From Gemmobacter aquarius (GTDB taxonomy: Bacteria > Pseudomonadota > Alphaproteobacteria > Rhodobacterales > Rhodobacteraceae), in the NCBI RefSeq assembly GCF_003060865.1, contig NZ_CP028918.1, forward strand, positions 2,840,001 through 2,904,000: a DNA stretch of 64,000 nt, written 5' to 3'. Positions within the stretch are counted from its first letter, which is position 1; every line of letters starts with the position of its first letter. Of this stretch, positions 25,852-34,753 are shown piece by piece. Under the pieces are notes generated by a model. The model saw only the letters and a program-made list of their open reading frames with translations, did not search any database and had not been told where the DNA came from. Both the position numbers and the translations under genes were made by a program.

Positions 25852-27216
25852 ATGACAAAGACCATTGCAGGGGTACGGGCTGACCGCCTTGGCGCAATTG
25901 CCGAACGCGAGGCGCGGCGTTTCGGGGCCGGGCGCAAGCTGTCGGCCGAGGCGATGGCGGCCGGATCGGGCGCGTTTCTGTACGGCGTGCCGATGCATTG
26001 GATGACCGATTGGCCGATGCCGCATCTGCCGGTGGTCGCCAAGGCCCAAGGCGCGCGGCTGACCGATATCGACGGCTACGAGATCGACGATTTCTGTCTG
26101 GGCGACACGGGGTCGATGTTCGGCCACTCGCCCGCGCCCGTGGCAAAGGCGATCCGTCATCAGGCGCGGCGCGGGCTGACCTATATGCTGCCGACGACCG
26201 ATGCGCTGGAAGCGGGGCATCTGCTGACCGAACGCTTCGGTGATTTCCGCTGGCAGATTGCTACCACCGCGACCGATGCCAACCGCTTTGCGTTGCGGGT
26301 GGCGCGGGCGGTGACGGGGCGGCCCAAGGTGCTGGTGTTCAACGGCTGCTATCATGGCACGCTGGACGACACGATGGTGGAATTGTCGGGCGGGCACACT
26401 GTCAACCGCGTGGGGCTGGTCGGGCAGGTGCAAGACCTGACGCTTGGCGCGGTGGCGGTGGAATTCAACGATCTGGCGGCGGTCGAGGCGGCACTGGCCA
26501 CGGGCGAGGTCGCGGCGGTGCTGACCGAGCCTGTGATGACCAATTGCTGCATGGTGCTGCCCGAGGCGGGCTTTCTGCAAGGGTTGCGCGACCTGACGCG
26601 GCGCTACGGCAGCCTGCTGATCATCGACGAGACGCATACGCTTTCGACCGGACTTGGCGGTTATACCGGCGTGCATGGGTTGCAGCCCGACATCTTTGTC
26701 GTGGGCAAATGCGTGGCTGGGGGCATGCCCACTGCCGTCTGGGGGCTTTCGCCCGATGTTGCTGCGCGGTTCAGGGCCTATGACGATGCCCGCCCCGCAG
26801 GCCATTCGGGCATGGGGACCACGCTTTCGGGCAATCCGGTGCAGTTCGCCTGCCTGCGGGCCACGTTGGCCGAGGTGATGACGCCCGCCAATTACGCCAA
26901 GATGGACAAGGGCGCTGCGCGGCTGGCCGCGGGCCTTTCTGCGGCGATCGAACGGCACAAGGCGCCGTGGCATGTGGTGCGGGTCGGGGCGCGGGTCGAG
27001 TTCATTTGCGCCAAGGGGCCGCTCAGGAACGGAACCGAGGCGGGGGCCGCGCATCAGCCTGCGCTGGAGGCCGCGATCCATACCGCGCTGTTGAACCGTG
27101 GCTGTCTGATCGCGCCGTTCCATAACATGATGCTGGTCAGCCCTGCCACCACGAAACGGCAGATCGACCGGCTGATCGCCGCTTTTGACGAAATCCTGAC
27201 CGACCTCTTCGAGTGA
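25852..27216 (+). CDS. Class III aminotransferase (glutamate-1-semialdehyde mutase-like)
   Basis: A 454-residue PLP enzyme. Family marks are GSMFGHSPAPVAKAI, VFNGCYHGTLDDTM, IIDETHTLSTGLGG with the PLP-contacting aspartate, and the PLP lysine in VVGKCVAGGMPTAVWG. The phosphate-binding segment usually SGTEAN reads TATDANRFALR here. The gene is followed four bases later by a gamma-glutamyl ligase, so it probably transaminates an omega-amine or a guanidino/aminobutyrate compound rather than making 5-aminolevulinate. ATGs at 25834 and 25852 are both possible; the latter follows GGGTGGC. Confidence 0.83.
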   Translation: MTKTIAGVRADRLGAIAEREARRFGAGRKLSAEAMAAGSGAFLYGVPMHWMTDWPMPHLPVVAKAQGARLTDIDGYEIDDFCLGDTGSMFGHSPAPVAKAIRHQARRGLTYMLPTTDALEAGHLLTERFGDFRWQIATTATDANRFALRVARAVTGRPKVLVFNGCYHGTLDDTMVELSGGHTVNRVGLVGQVQDLTLGAVAVEFNDLAAVEAALATGEVAAVLTEPVMTNCCMVLPEAGFLQGLRDLTRRYGSLLIIDETHTLSTGLGGYTGVHGLQPDIFVVGKCVAGGMPTAVWGLSPDVAARFRAYDDARPAGHSGMGTTLSGNPVQFACLRATLAEVMTPANYAKMDKGAARLAAGLSAAIERHKAPWHVVRVGARVEFICAKGPLRNGTEAGAAHQPALEAAIHTALLNRGCLIAPFHNMMLVSPATTKRQIDRLIAAFDEILTDLFE

Positions 27217-27220
27217 TCCC

Positions 27221-28615
27221 ATGACTGATACACAAAGCCCTTCGGGCAGCACACTGGCCGAGGCCGAGGCCTTTCTGGCCGCCCATCCGGAAATCGAGGC
27301 CTTCGACATCGTATTGCACGATGCCAACGGGATCGGGCGGGGCAAGATCATCCGCCGCCACGAATTGACCGCGCTTTACAAAGGCGGGCGGCATCTGCCG
27401 ATCTCGATCCTTGGCTTGGATATCTGCGGCGAGGATGTGCACGAGACCGGGCTGATCTGGGATCAGGGCGACGGCGATCTGCGGGCATGGCCCATTCCGG
27501 GAACACTGGTGCCGCTGCATGGCACCAACCCGCCGCGGGGCGAGCTGTTCATGTCGATGTATGATCTGGACGGGGCCAAGATGGGATCAGACCCGCGCCA
27601 TGCGCTTCAGGCACAGGTCGATGCGCTGGCGGCGGAAGGGCTTTACCCTTCTGGCGCATTCGAGCTGGAGTTCTTCCTGCTCCACAACCAGCGCGGGCCG
27701 GATGGCAAGGTGCAGCCTGCCCGCGATGTGCTGGACGGGCGCGCAAGCTTCAAGACCGAGGTTTACAGCGTCGACCACCTGCACGGGATGCTGCCGCTGT
27801 TTTCCGACATCTACGCGGGCGCGGCCAAGGCCGGGATCAAGGCCGAGACCATGATCTCGGAATATGCGCCGGGGCAGTATGAGCTGACGCTGCATTACCG
27901 GACGGATGTGATGCAGGCGGCGGATGATCTGATGCGCCTGAAGCGGATCGTGCGGGCACAGGCGCGGGCGCATGGGGTGACGGCCTGCTTCATGGCCAAG
28001 CCGGTCGAGAAATATGCCGGATCGGGGATGCATTTCCACGTCAGCCTTATGGATGCGGGCGGCAAGAATGTCTTTGTCGAGGCGGTCGAGGGCCAATGGT
28101 CCGAAACGATCCTGCACGCTTTGGGCGGGATGCGGGCGACGATGGGCGAATCGATGCTGGTCTTTGCGCCGCATGCGAATTCGTGGCGGCGCTTTGCGTC
28201 GCAAAGCTATGCGCCGGTCAGCCCGACTTGGGGGGTGAACAACCGCTCGGTCGCCTTGCGGATTCCGGCGGGCGACATCAAGGCGCGGCGGATCGAGCAT
28301 CGGCCCGCGGGGGTGGATGCGAACCCCTATCTGGTGGCGGCGACGGTGCTGGCCGGGCTGCGGCACGGCATGGCGAACCGGATCGATCCGGGGCCGGAAA
28401 CCACCGGAAACGGCTATGCCGACGCACAGGATGCGCCACCCATTCCGGTCGACTGGCGGTCGGCCATTACGGCGGCGGAAGGATCGGCCTTTCTGAAACA
28501 AGCGCTAGGGTCCGAGATGCACCGTACCTTTACCGCGATCAAGGCGGCGGAATACGCGCGCGTGGCCCGCACGGTCAGCGAGGTCGATTTCGACCTGTAT
28601 CTGCACACGGTCTGA
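27221..28615 (+). CDS. Second glutamine synthetase-like gamma-glutamyl-amine ligase (PuuA-like)
   Basis: At 464 residues it is slightly longer than the ligase at 13077 and clearly a different paralogue. LHDANGIGRGKIIRRHEL in the N-terminal domain, GAFELEFFLLH, EYAPGQYELTLHY, KYAGSGMHFHVSLMD, ANSWRRFASQSYAPVSPTWG, NRSVALRIP and EHRPAGVDANPYL are the ligand and active-site blocks of the PuuA branch. With the aminotransferase directly upstream it may activate the amine that the latter oxidises. It ends the operon; a triloop hairpin follows. Confidence 0.88.
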   Translation: MTDTQSPSGSTLAEAEAFLAAHPEIEAFDIVLHDANGIGRGKIIRRHELTALYKGGRHLPISILGLDICGEDVHETGLIWDQGDGDLRAWPIPGTLVPLHGTNPPRGELFMSMYDLDGAKMGSDPRHALQAQVDALAAEGLYPSGAFELEFFLLHNQRGPDGKVQPARDVLDGRASFKTEVYSVDHLHGMLPLFSDIYAGAAKAGIKAETMISEYAPGQYELTLHYRTDVMQAADDLMRLKRIVRAQARAHGVTACFMAKPVEKYAGSGMHFHVSLMDAGGKNVFVEAVEGQWSETILHALGGMRATMGESMLVFAPHANSWRRFASQSYAPVSPTWGVNNRSVALRIPAGDIKARRIEHRPAGVDANPYLVAATVLAGLRHGMANRIDPGPETTGNGYADAQDAPPIPVDWRSAITAAEGSAFLKQALGSEMHRTFTAIKAAEYARVARTVSEVDFDLYLHTV

Positions 28616-28643
28616 GACAGGCGCGACGGCGCAGGCGGGGCGG

Positions 28644-28662
28644 GATTTTTCGCAGAAAAATC
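28644..28662. terminator. Triloop hairpin between convergent ligase and response-regulator genes
   Basis: GATTTTTC-GCA-GAAAAATC, perfect, 28 bases after the ligase stop and 24 bases before the convergent response-regulator stop. Nearly identical to the hairpins at 59301 and 59505. Confidence 0.6.
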
Positions 28663-28685
28663 GCGGCGGGTCAGGGGGTTCTGGC

Positions 28686-29306
28686 CTAGCTCATGCCTGC
28701 GTCGCGGGCGATCATCGCTGCATGAGTGCGGTTCTTGGCGCCGAGTTTGCGCGACAGGGTCTTGACGTGCAGCTTGACCGTCACCTCTTGCAGGTCGAGG
28801 TCGCGGGCGATTTCCTTGTTCGACTTGCCCTCGCAGATGCCCCGAAGCACGTCGACCTCGCGTTTGGTGAGGGCCGCCAACACCTCGGCAACGGGGGTGT
28901 CTTGCATCAGCAGCGACAGGGGGGCGAAAACCTCGCCCGAGGCCATGGCCTGGATGGCCGCGACCATCGCACGCGAGGCAAGCGTTTTGGGCACGAAGCC
29001 TGCCGCTCCGGCCGCGAGGGCGGCTTCGGCCAGTTCGCGGTTGGTGGTGCCCGAAATGATGGCGACGGGCGTCTTCTTTGCCGCGACGCGAACCACTTCC
29101 TTTGCTTTCAAAAGTCCTTCGAGGCCGTTCATGCCGGGCATCTGGTAGTCGAGCAACACCATGTCGAAGCGGGTCTGGCCCGCCAGTTCTAAAAGTGCGG
29201 CCGGCAAGTCGCCGACCGTGCGAACCTCGGCGAAGCCTTCGGCAAGAAGGAAAGCCGCAAGTGTTTCGCGCACGAGATCGTGATCGTCTGCAAGAAGGAT
29301 TCGCAT
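28686..29306 (-). CDS. NarL/FixJ-family response regulator
   Basis: A 206-residue two-domain regulator. The receiver (about residues 1-120) has the acidic pair in LLADDHD, the phosphorylated aspartate in MVLLDYQMPGMNG, the conserved threonine/serine position in AIISGTT and the lysine in GFVPKTLAS. The LuxR-type HTH follows with LTKREVDVLRGICEGKSNKE and VTVKLHVKTLSRKLGAKNRT. The ATG at 29306 gives the canonical MRILLADDHD start. It is divergent from a hybrid histidine kinase, its probable partner. Confidence 0.9.
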   Translation of the reverse strand: MRILLADDHDLVRETLAAFLLAEGFAEVRTVGDLPAALLELAGQTRFDMVLLDYQMPGMNGLEGLLKAKEVVRVAAKKTPVAIISGTTNRELAEAALAAGAAGFVPKTLASRAMVAAIQAMASGEVFAPLSLLMQDTPVAEVLAALTKREVDVLRGICEGKSNKEIARDLDLQEVTVKLHVKTLSRKLGAKNRTHAAMIARDAGMS

Positions 29307-29449
29307 CGATTGTGGTCTATCGTCACCCGGAAACACGCTGCCATCCCATACTATTGGTACCATCATTCGATGCAGAACAAGATGGAACGCAAGCCTCTTG
29401 TGCATTAGGTTTGCAGAAAGATCCGAAATCCGGTGCGGGACGTGGTGAA

Positions 29450-30508
29450 ATGACGTTTGGCGGACGCCCGCCTGTGGCTGAATGGTTCAAGACGCTGCGT
29501 TTTGCAGGGGCACTGGTCTTAGTCGGTATCTGTGTCGTGGCGATCGTCACGCTGGCGCTGGACGTCAAGACGCGGCTCAAGGCGCTGGAAGCGGCGAATT
29601 CCGACAATACGCAATGGGTGATGATGCAGACCGAGGTCGAGGTGCTGCGGTTGCAGGCCGCAGCCCTGACCGTGCTTGCCGAGGATCGCCCCGCAGACCC
29701 GGCCGCCCAGCTTGACGAGGTGCGGCGCTGGTTCAACGTGTTTTACAGCCGTGTGTCGATGCTGGAGCAAAGCCCGGTCTATGCGCCGCTTCTGGGAAAG
29801 GAAGGGTATGCTGCGGATTACAGCATGCTGCGGCAGTTCCTCGACATGGAAGTCGCAGTGATCGACGGGTCGGATGTGAAGCTGCGCGAGGAAATCCCCG
29901 CGCTGGCGCAACGCCTGCCCGACGTCAGGGCGGCGGCGCGCAGCCTGACCTTGCGTGCGCTGACCGATTTTGCATCGCTTTCGGATGTGCAGCGGATGTC
30001 GATGTCGGACACGCTGCTGCGGCTGGCGATCCTGACGGTTGGCCTGATCCTGATGCTGACCGCGCTGGCGCTTGTGATGGCGCGGCTTTACCGCGTGTCT
30101 GAAACCCGGGCCGAAGAGGTGCGCCAGACGAGCGCCCGGCTTGCGACGATCATCGCAAATTCGGCTGACGGGATCGTGGTGACGGATCCGTCGGGCAAGA
30201 TCCTCGAATTCAACCCCGCCGCTCAGATCATCTTTGGCCATCGGCGCGAGGCGGTGCTTGGCAAGACCGGAACCGATCTGCTGTTTGCCGACGGAGCCGA
30301 AGGCGGCCAAGGCCGGGCCCTGCGCGATGCGATGGCGGGCATGACCGACGGTCGCGAGCCTTTGAGGATGGAGATCGATGCGCGACGCAGCGACGGCACC
30401 GATTTTCCGGCGGAAATCTCGATTGCCCTGTCGCGTCCGGCGGGGGCAGCCTTATCGTGGCTTTCGTGCGCGACATCTCGGAACGGCGCAAGGCGCAGCG
30501 CGACCTGA
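29450..30508 (+). CDS. Hybrid sensor kinase, N-terminal fragment (sensor + PAS), frameshifted
   Basis: The first 332 residues belong to a membrane sensor: membrane segment at about 17-39, a helical periplasmic domain of about 140 residues, a second segment at about 188-212, then a PAS domain from about 228 (TIIANSADGIVVTDPSGKIL) to 332. After ISIALSRPAG the frame turns to nonsense and stops at 30508. The sense continues in the +1 frame (VAFVRDISERRKAQRDL). Adding one G to the run at 30442-30446 restores a continuous PAS-HisKA junction. Either a real loss-of-function mutation, a sequencing error in a G-run, or slippage. Confidence 0.8.
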   Translation: MTFGGRPPVAEWFKTLRFAGALVLVGICVVAIVTLALDVKTRLKALEAANSDNTQWVMMQTEVEVLRLQAAALTVLAEDRPADPAAQLDEVRRWFNVFYSRVSMLEQSPVYAPLLGKEGYAADYSMLRQFLDMEVAVIDGSDVKLREEIPALAQRLPDVRAAARSLTLRALTDFASLSDVQRMSMSDTLLRLAILTVGLILMLTALALVMARLYRVSETRAEEVRQTSARLATIIANSADGIVVTDPSGKILEFNPAAQIIFGHRREAVLGKTGTDLLFADGAEGGQGRALRDAMAGMTDGREPLRMEIDARRSDGTDFPAEISIALSRPAGAALSWLSCATSRNGARRSAT

Positions 30509-32085
30509 CCGATGCGCTTGAGCGCGCGCTTGCAGGCGAAAAGACCAAGGCCGAGTTCCTTGCCGTGATGAGCCACGAGATGCGGACACCGCTGAACGGG
30601 CTGATCGGGTCGATGGACCTGATGGGACAGACAGCGCTGGATGCCGGACAACGCGAGTTGTTGGGGATCATGGAAACCTCGGGCGATATTCTGCTCGGGC
30701 ATGTGAATTCGGTGCTTGATATCAGCAAGGCCGAGGCAGGGGCGATGCAGATCGTCGAGGCGCGGTTCGATCTGGACCGCTTGGTCGAGGATACGGTGGC
30801 GAACCAGAGCGGACTTGCCGCGATGCGGGGCACGAAACTGTCGGTCGTGCAGTTGAGCGGGCCGCTTGGCGAGGTGACGGGCGATGCGGGGCGCATCCGG
30901 CAGATCTTGCTGAACCTGATCGGCAATGCGGTGAAGTTCACTGACAACGGCACGGTCACGGTCGAGACGGAATGTCTGGTCGACGGCGCAAGACAGCCCC
31001 GGCGCAAGATGTTCGAATTCCGGGTGATCGACAGCGGGATCGGGATATCGGAAGACGATCTTGCGCGGATTTTTCAGGATTTCGTGACAGTCGATGCCAG
31101 CTACGGGCGCAAACAGGGCGGGACCGGACTTGGCCTTGGCATCGCCCGCCGTCTGGCGGATGCTATGGGCGGCGAGATCGGGGCCGAAAGCGTGGATGGT
31201 GAAGGCAGCCTGTTCTGGCTGCGCCTGCCGCTTGGCGTCGAGACCGAGGGGAGCGAGGTGGCGCGCACGCCGAAGCCGGCCCCGTCTGCGGAGAGATCAG
31301 CCGAACCGGCCGTTGATGTGCCGGTGGCCAGACCGCTCGACGTGCTGGTGGTCGAGGATAACGAGATCAACCGTTTCCTGCTGCGGCGCTATCTGGAAGC
31401 GGCGGGGCACAGCGTCACCGAGGCGGTCGATGGTCTGGACGGTGTGGAACAGGCGGTGGGGCGGCGTTTCGATGCAATCTTGATGGATGTGTCGATGCCA
31501 CGGATGGACGGGGTTACGGCGACCGAGCGCATCCGCGCATCAGGCGGGCTGTCGGCGCAGACGCGCATCCTTGCCCTGACTGCCCACGCCATGCCCGAGG
31601 AGGAGTCGCGCTTCCGCTCGGTCGGGATGGAGACGGGTTTGACCAAGCCGGTCAGTCGCATCGAATTGCTGCGCCGTCTTGCCGGGGGGGCGGCGTCCGG
31701 CGCGGTGGAGGACGAGGATGCGACAGAGGCCGATGTGCTGGACCTCTCCGCCCTGAACGAGTTGGTAGAGCAGATCGGGCAGGAAATGGCGGTGATGCTG
31801 ATCCAGCGGTTGGTCGAAGAGGCCGAAGTGACGGTGGGGCGGATCGGCGACTTGAGCGGTTTGGTGCATGATGACGAGGTGGCGCGGCTATCGCATCAGC
31901 TTGCCGGAACCTGCGGCACCTTCGGGACGGCGCGGCTGCGCTTCGTGCTGTCGGCGGTGGAGAGCGCGGCAAAGGTCGGGTCGCGCGACGATCTGGACCG
32001 CGAGCGCGCCAACCTGCCCGCCATATGGCGGGCAACGCGGGCGGCGCTGGAGGATCAGCTTTCGGTGCTGGAAAGCGTGGCCTGA
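30457..32085 (+). CDS. Hybrid sensor kinase, C-terminal fragment (HisKA-HATPase-REC-Hpt)
   Basis: This frame holds the rest of the kinase: DISERRKAQRDL (end of PAS), HisKA with the phospho-acceptor H40 in AVMSHEMRTPLNGL, HATPase_c with the N-box LLNLIGNAVKFT and G-boxes DSGIGI and GGTGLGLGIARRL, a receiver with D in AILMDVSMPRMDG, and a C-terminal Hpt domain whose histidine lies in LSHQLAGTCGTFG. That is a full phosphorelay in one protein, cytoplasmic by itself. The nominal GTG start at 30457 has no clear ribosome site; it is most likely the second half of one gene with 29450-30508. Its 3' end overlaps the convergent chelatase gene by 31 bases. Confidence 0.8.
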   Translation: MAFVRDISERRKAQRDLTDALERALAGEKTKAEFLAVMSHEMRTPLNGLIGSMDLMGQTALDAGQRELLGIMETSGDILLGHVNSVLDISKAEAGAMQIVEARFDLDRLVEDTVANQSGLAAMRGTKLSVVQLSGPLGEVTGDAGRIRQILLNLIGNAVKFTDNGTVTVETECLVDGARQPRRKMFEFRVIDSGIGISEDDLARIFQDFVTVDASYGRKQGGTGLGLGIARRLADAMGGEIGAESVDGEGSLFWLRLPLGVETEGSEVARTPKPAPSAERSAEPAVDVPVARPLDVLVVEDNEINRFLLRRYLEAAGHSVTEAVDGLDGVEQAVGRRFDAILMDVSMPRMDGVTATERIRASGGLSAQTRILALTAHAMPEEESRFRSVGMETGLTKPVSRIELLRRLAGGAASGAVEDEDATEADVLDLSALNELVEQIGQEMAVMLIQRLVEEAEVTVGRIGDLSGLVHDDEVARLSHQLAGTCGTFGTARLRFVLSAVESAAKVGSRDDLDRERANLPAIWRATRAALEDQLSVLESVA

Positions 32086-32780
32086 CGGGCCGACTGCAGC
32101 GCGGCAGCGATCAGGGCCGGAACACGGGGATCAAGGCCCACGGGTTCGAGCAGCGTTCCCTTGAGACCGGCTTGCTCGAGCGCCTCGGGTAAATCATCGA
32201 TGACATGCCCGCCTTTGGCGGCAAAGAAGGGCAGGACGAGCGAGCCTGCGGGAAAGCCGGCGGCGGCTTCGACGATGCGCGGGGTCTGGTCGATGAAGGC
32301 GGCCTCGACCCGCGCAAAGCCTGTGTCACGCTTCAGCCGGTCGGCCATGGCATTGGCCACCCGCGCCGGGGCCGGGCTGCGGAACGAGCCATGTGCGGCC
32401 AGAAGAAGGGCCGTATCTGCCGGGGCAAGCCCGCGCGCGGCGGCGGCTTCGGACGCGAGGGTGACGGTAAGGCGTTGCAGGCCTTCGTCGATGCCGAAAG
32501 GGTCGAGCACCTGCCAGCCTGTGCCACCCGCCTCGGCCAGCCGTTTGGGCAGGTGGTCGCGGGTGAACCAGCCATCGGCCATGAACATCGGATATGCGAA
32601 GCCCTGCGGTCCGGCCTTGGCGATCTGGTCGGCCAGCGCATCGGGCGTGGCGAGCGTTGCCGAGGCAACGTGCCAGTCGGGCATCAGCGCCTGCACGCGG
32701 GCGGCGAGGGCGGCGAGTTCGGCCTCGGCCGGGGCCGGGTCGGAGGGTTGGCCGTGCGAGATGATGAGGGCTGCGGGCAT
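32055..32780 (-). CDS. CbiX/SirB-like sirohydrochlorin chelatase family protein
   Basis: A 241-residue class II chelatase-like protein with two homologous halves. The first half opens with ALIISHGQPS and includes FMADGWFTRDHLP; the second has LLLAAHGSFRSPAPA, FIDQTPRIVE and VLPFFAAKGGHVIDDLPEAL. The histidines in SHG, AHG and GGH are in the positions used for metal binding and proton removal. Such enzymes insert Fe2+ or Co2+ into sirohydrochlorin for siroheme or cobalamin. No other tetrapyrrole genes are near, so which metal is used is open. Confidence 0.85.
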   Translation of the reverse strand: MPAALIISHGQPSDPAPAEAELAALAARVQALMPDWHVASATLATPDALADQIAKAGPQGFAYPMFMADGWFTRDHLPKRLAEAGGTGWQVLDPFGIDEGLQRLTVTLASEAAAARGLAPADTALLLAAHGSFRSPAPARVANAMADRLKRDTGFARVEAAFIDQTPRIVEAAAGFPAGSLVLPFFAAKGGHVIDDLPEALEQAGLKGTLLEPVGLDPRVPALIAAALQSARQATLSSTES

Positions 32781-32823
32781 GGTCGCTCCTTTCGCCTGCG
32801 ATGTAACCGTGGAACGGGGCGCG

Positions 32824-33753
32824 TCAAGCGTGGGGAGAGGAGAGACCGGGCAGGACGGCATCGGTGACGGTGGCGCGGCAATGGTCGACGAAGGCCGCGA
32901 CCGTGCGGCGCGGCGGGGTCTGGGCGGGCAGGATCAGGCCCATACACATCGGGGCACGCGTGGTTTCCAGCGGCACGAAGACCAGTTTGGCACCATCGGG
33001 CGCTCGGTCGGACCCGAGGCGGATGTTGGCGATGGAATAGCCGAACCCGTTGGCGACCATCGCCCGCATCACGCCCATGTCGCGGGTCCGTTCGGCGATG
33101 CGGGGTTTTGCGCGGGTGAAGAAGGACAGGAAATAATCGGTGCTATAGGGCAGATCGAGCAGCACCATCGGATGGGGTGCGAGGTCGTCGGGGGTGACGG
33201 TCTTGCGCGTGGCGAGGGGATGGTCCTCGGCCAGCAGGGCATAGGGCGGCAGCGACAGGAGCGGCTGGAAGGCGAGGTCGGGCGGCACCTGCATGTCGTA
33301 GCTGAGGGCTGCATCGATGCGGCCATGGCGCAGCGCGTCGATCAGGGCGGCGTGGTCGTGCTCGGATTGCCGGAATTCGACCTGCGGGTGGGCATCGGCG
33401 AAACTGCGGCGCAGGCGGGGGAGAAGGACGTGCGCGAAGGTCAGCAGACAGCCGACCGAGACGCTGCCCGACACGGTTCCGGTCAGTTCCGAGGCGCGGT
33501 CGTTCAGGTCGGCGGCGGCTGTCAGGATGGCGCGGGCGGCAGTGACGAACTGGCGGCCGCCTTCGGTGAGCGACAGGCCTTGCGCGTGGCGGCGGATGAA
33601 GAGCTGCAGGCCGAATTCGGCTTCGAGCTGCGAGATGGCGGCCGAGATCGAGGGCGAGGAAACGTGGAGCCGTTCGGCGGCCAAGGCGACCGATCCGGCA
33701 TCGGCGACAGCGATCAGGTATTCGATCTGGCGAAGGGTAAAGCGCAGCGGCAT
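32824..33753 (-). CDS. LysR-family transcriptional regulator
   Basis: A 309-residue LTTR. The winged HTH is at the N-terminus (FTLRQIEYLIAVADAGSVAL, HVSSPSISAAISQLEAEFG, LFIRRHAQGLSLTEGG), followed by the linker helix and a periplasmic-binding-type effector domain with VGCLLTFAHVLLPRL and YALLAEDHPLATR. It is encoded upstream of no gene in divergent position; the nearest partners are the DUF1028, RidA and Rieske genes on the same strand, which it probably controls. Confidence 0.9.
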   Translation of the reverse strand: MPLRFTLRQIEYLIAVADAGSVALAAERLHVSSPSISAAISQLEAEFGLQLFIRRHAQGLSLTEGGRQFVTAARAILTAAADLNDRASELTGTVSGSVSVGCLLTFAHVLLPRLRRSFADAHPQVEFRQSEHDHAALIDALRHGRIDAALSYDMQVPPDLAFQPLLSLPPYALLAEDHPLATRKTVTPDDLAPHPMVLLDLPYSTDYFLSFFTRAKPRIAERTRDMGVMRAMVANGFGYSIANIRLGSDRAPDGAKLVFVPLETTRAPMCMGLILPAQTPPRRTVAAFVDHCRATVTDAVLPGLSSPHA

Positions 33754-33858
33754 GGCCGAAGGCTAGCGCGGCGGGGCGGCGGGGGGAAGATGCGACAGTG
33801 TGACGGGCCGGAATGTATGCTTCCTGCCGGTGGCCCTGTTCCGACGCCCCCACCCCGA

Positions 33859-33878
33859 CCCTCCCCCGAGGGGGAGGG
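33859..33878. terminator. CCCTCCCC / GGGGAGGG hairpin
   Basis: A near-perfect 20-base palindrome 31 bases after the stop of the DUF1028 gene on the minus strand and before the LysR start; no U-run. It probably separates the two transcripts. Confidence 0.4.
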
Positions 33879-33908
33879 AGGCGCGCTTGCCCTTGACGGG
33901 GTGCGCGA

Positions 33909-34586
33909 CTACTCGTTGCCGGGCACGCCGTATGAGGGTGCTTCGCGCGGGTCGCGGGCGCGTTGCAGGTAGGCAGGCATTTGCGGGGCGTAGACCTGCC
34001 ATGCGCGGGCGACGGCTTCGATCGGGCAGGTGTCATCCACCCAGTCGCAGCGGAGTTCGGCGCAGGGCCATGTATCGGCGTCGACCATCAGAAGGCCTGC
34101 GGAATGGACGGGGCCTGCTTCGCCACCCGCATCGCGTCCGGCGCGCAGGGCAGCGATCAGGCGGTCGCCGAGGGTGCCGGAAGATGCCGCGAAGGCATCG
34201 ACCATCGCTTGCGGCACGCCGTCATGGGCAAGTAGATTGCCTCCGGCAACGCAACCCGGCCCTTGGGCGGTGTTCCATGTGCCGAGGATATGCGCGCCGG
34301 AATGGAGGGCGGTGCGGCCTTGGGCGTCGATGCAGAGCAGTTGGCGATAGGCGATATGCGGGGCAGATGCCACGATGGCGGACATCGCTTCATGCGCGGA
34401 GTGCCCTGCGGCCATGAGATCGAGGAGGCGCGGGCCGAGTGTCGGATCGGTGATGTTCTGGGTCGCGGCCACCCCTACCCCGGCCCGCGCATGGGCGCAG
34501 CGGGCGGCGACGGCGGGCGAGGAGGAGGAGATCACCATGCCGAAGCGGCCGGTGGTGGCGCAGCGGGCGAGGAGAGAGAATGTCAT
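33909..34586 (-). CDS. DUF1028 family protein (Ntn-hydrolase-like)
   Basis: A 225-residue DUF1028 member. MTFSLLARCATTGRFGMVI is the conserved N-terminal block, followed by GVGVAATQNITDPTLGPRLL, the S-G-A-H segment TALHSGAHILG, and GNLLAHDGVPQAMVDAF. The fold is related to N-terminal-nucleophile hydrolases, but the physiological reaction is not established. It is often next to RidA and amino acid or betaine degradation genes, as here. The ATG at 34586 follows AAAGGA. Confidence 0.85.
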   Translation of the reverse strand: MTFSLLARCATTGRFGMVISSSSPAVAARCAHARAGVGVAATQNITDPTLGPRLLDLMAAGHSAHEAMSAIVASAPHIAYRQLLCIDAQGRTALHSGAHILGTWNTAQGPGCVAGGNLLAHDGVPQAMVDAFAASSGTLGDRLIAALRAGRDAGGEAGPVHSAGLLMVDADTWPCAELRCDWVDDTCPIEAVARAWQVYAPQMPAYLQRARDPREAPSYGVPGNE

Positions 34587-34642
34587 CAGGTGCAGTTCCT
34601 TTGGCAAAGGCCGGGGGACTTTGCGTCCCCCGGACCCCCTGC

Positions 34643-34697
34643 AGGATATTTCAGGACAGAAAATACCTTGGCTTCATTTTCTGTCTTCAAATATCCT
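34643..34697. repeat. 22-bp AGGATATTT-type long hairpin
   Basis: Arms 34643-34664 and 34676-34697 pair at 20 of 22 positions with an 11-base loop. Arms match those of 18559-18615 at 21 of 22 positions. It lies between the RidA and DUF1028 genes (minus strand) and is bordered by GGGGGA/CCCCC-rich stretches. Confidence 0.6.
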
Positions 34698-34753
34698 CGG
34701 GGGGAAGCCCGCAAGGCGGGCGCGGGGGCGGAAAGCCCCCCGTTCTTTCGGGG

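Noticed and set aside
25852..27216. HemL, glutamate-1-semialdehyde aminomutase for heme synthesis
   Set aside because: Alphaproteobacteria make 5-aminolevulinate with HemA from glycine; the gene lies in an amine-catabolic operon and has a changed phosphate-binding segment.
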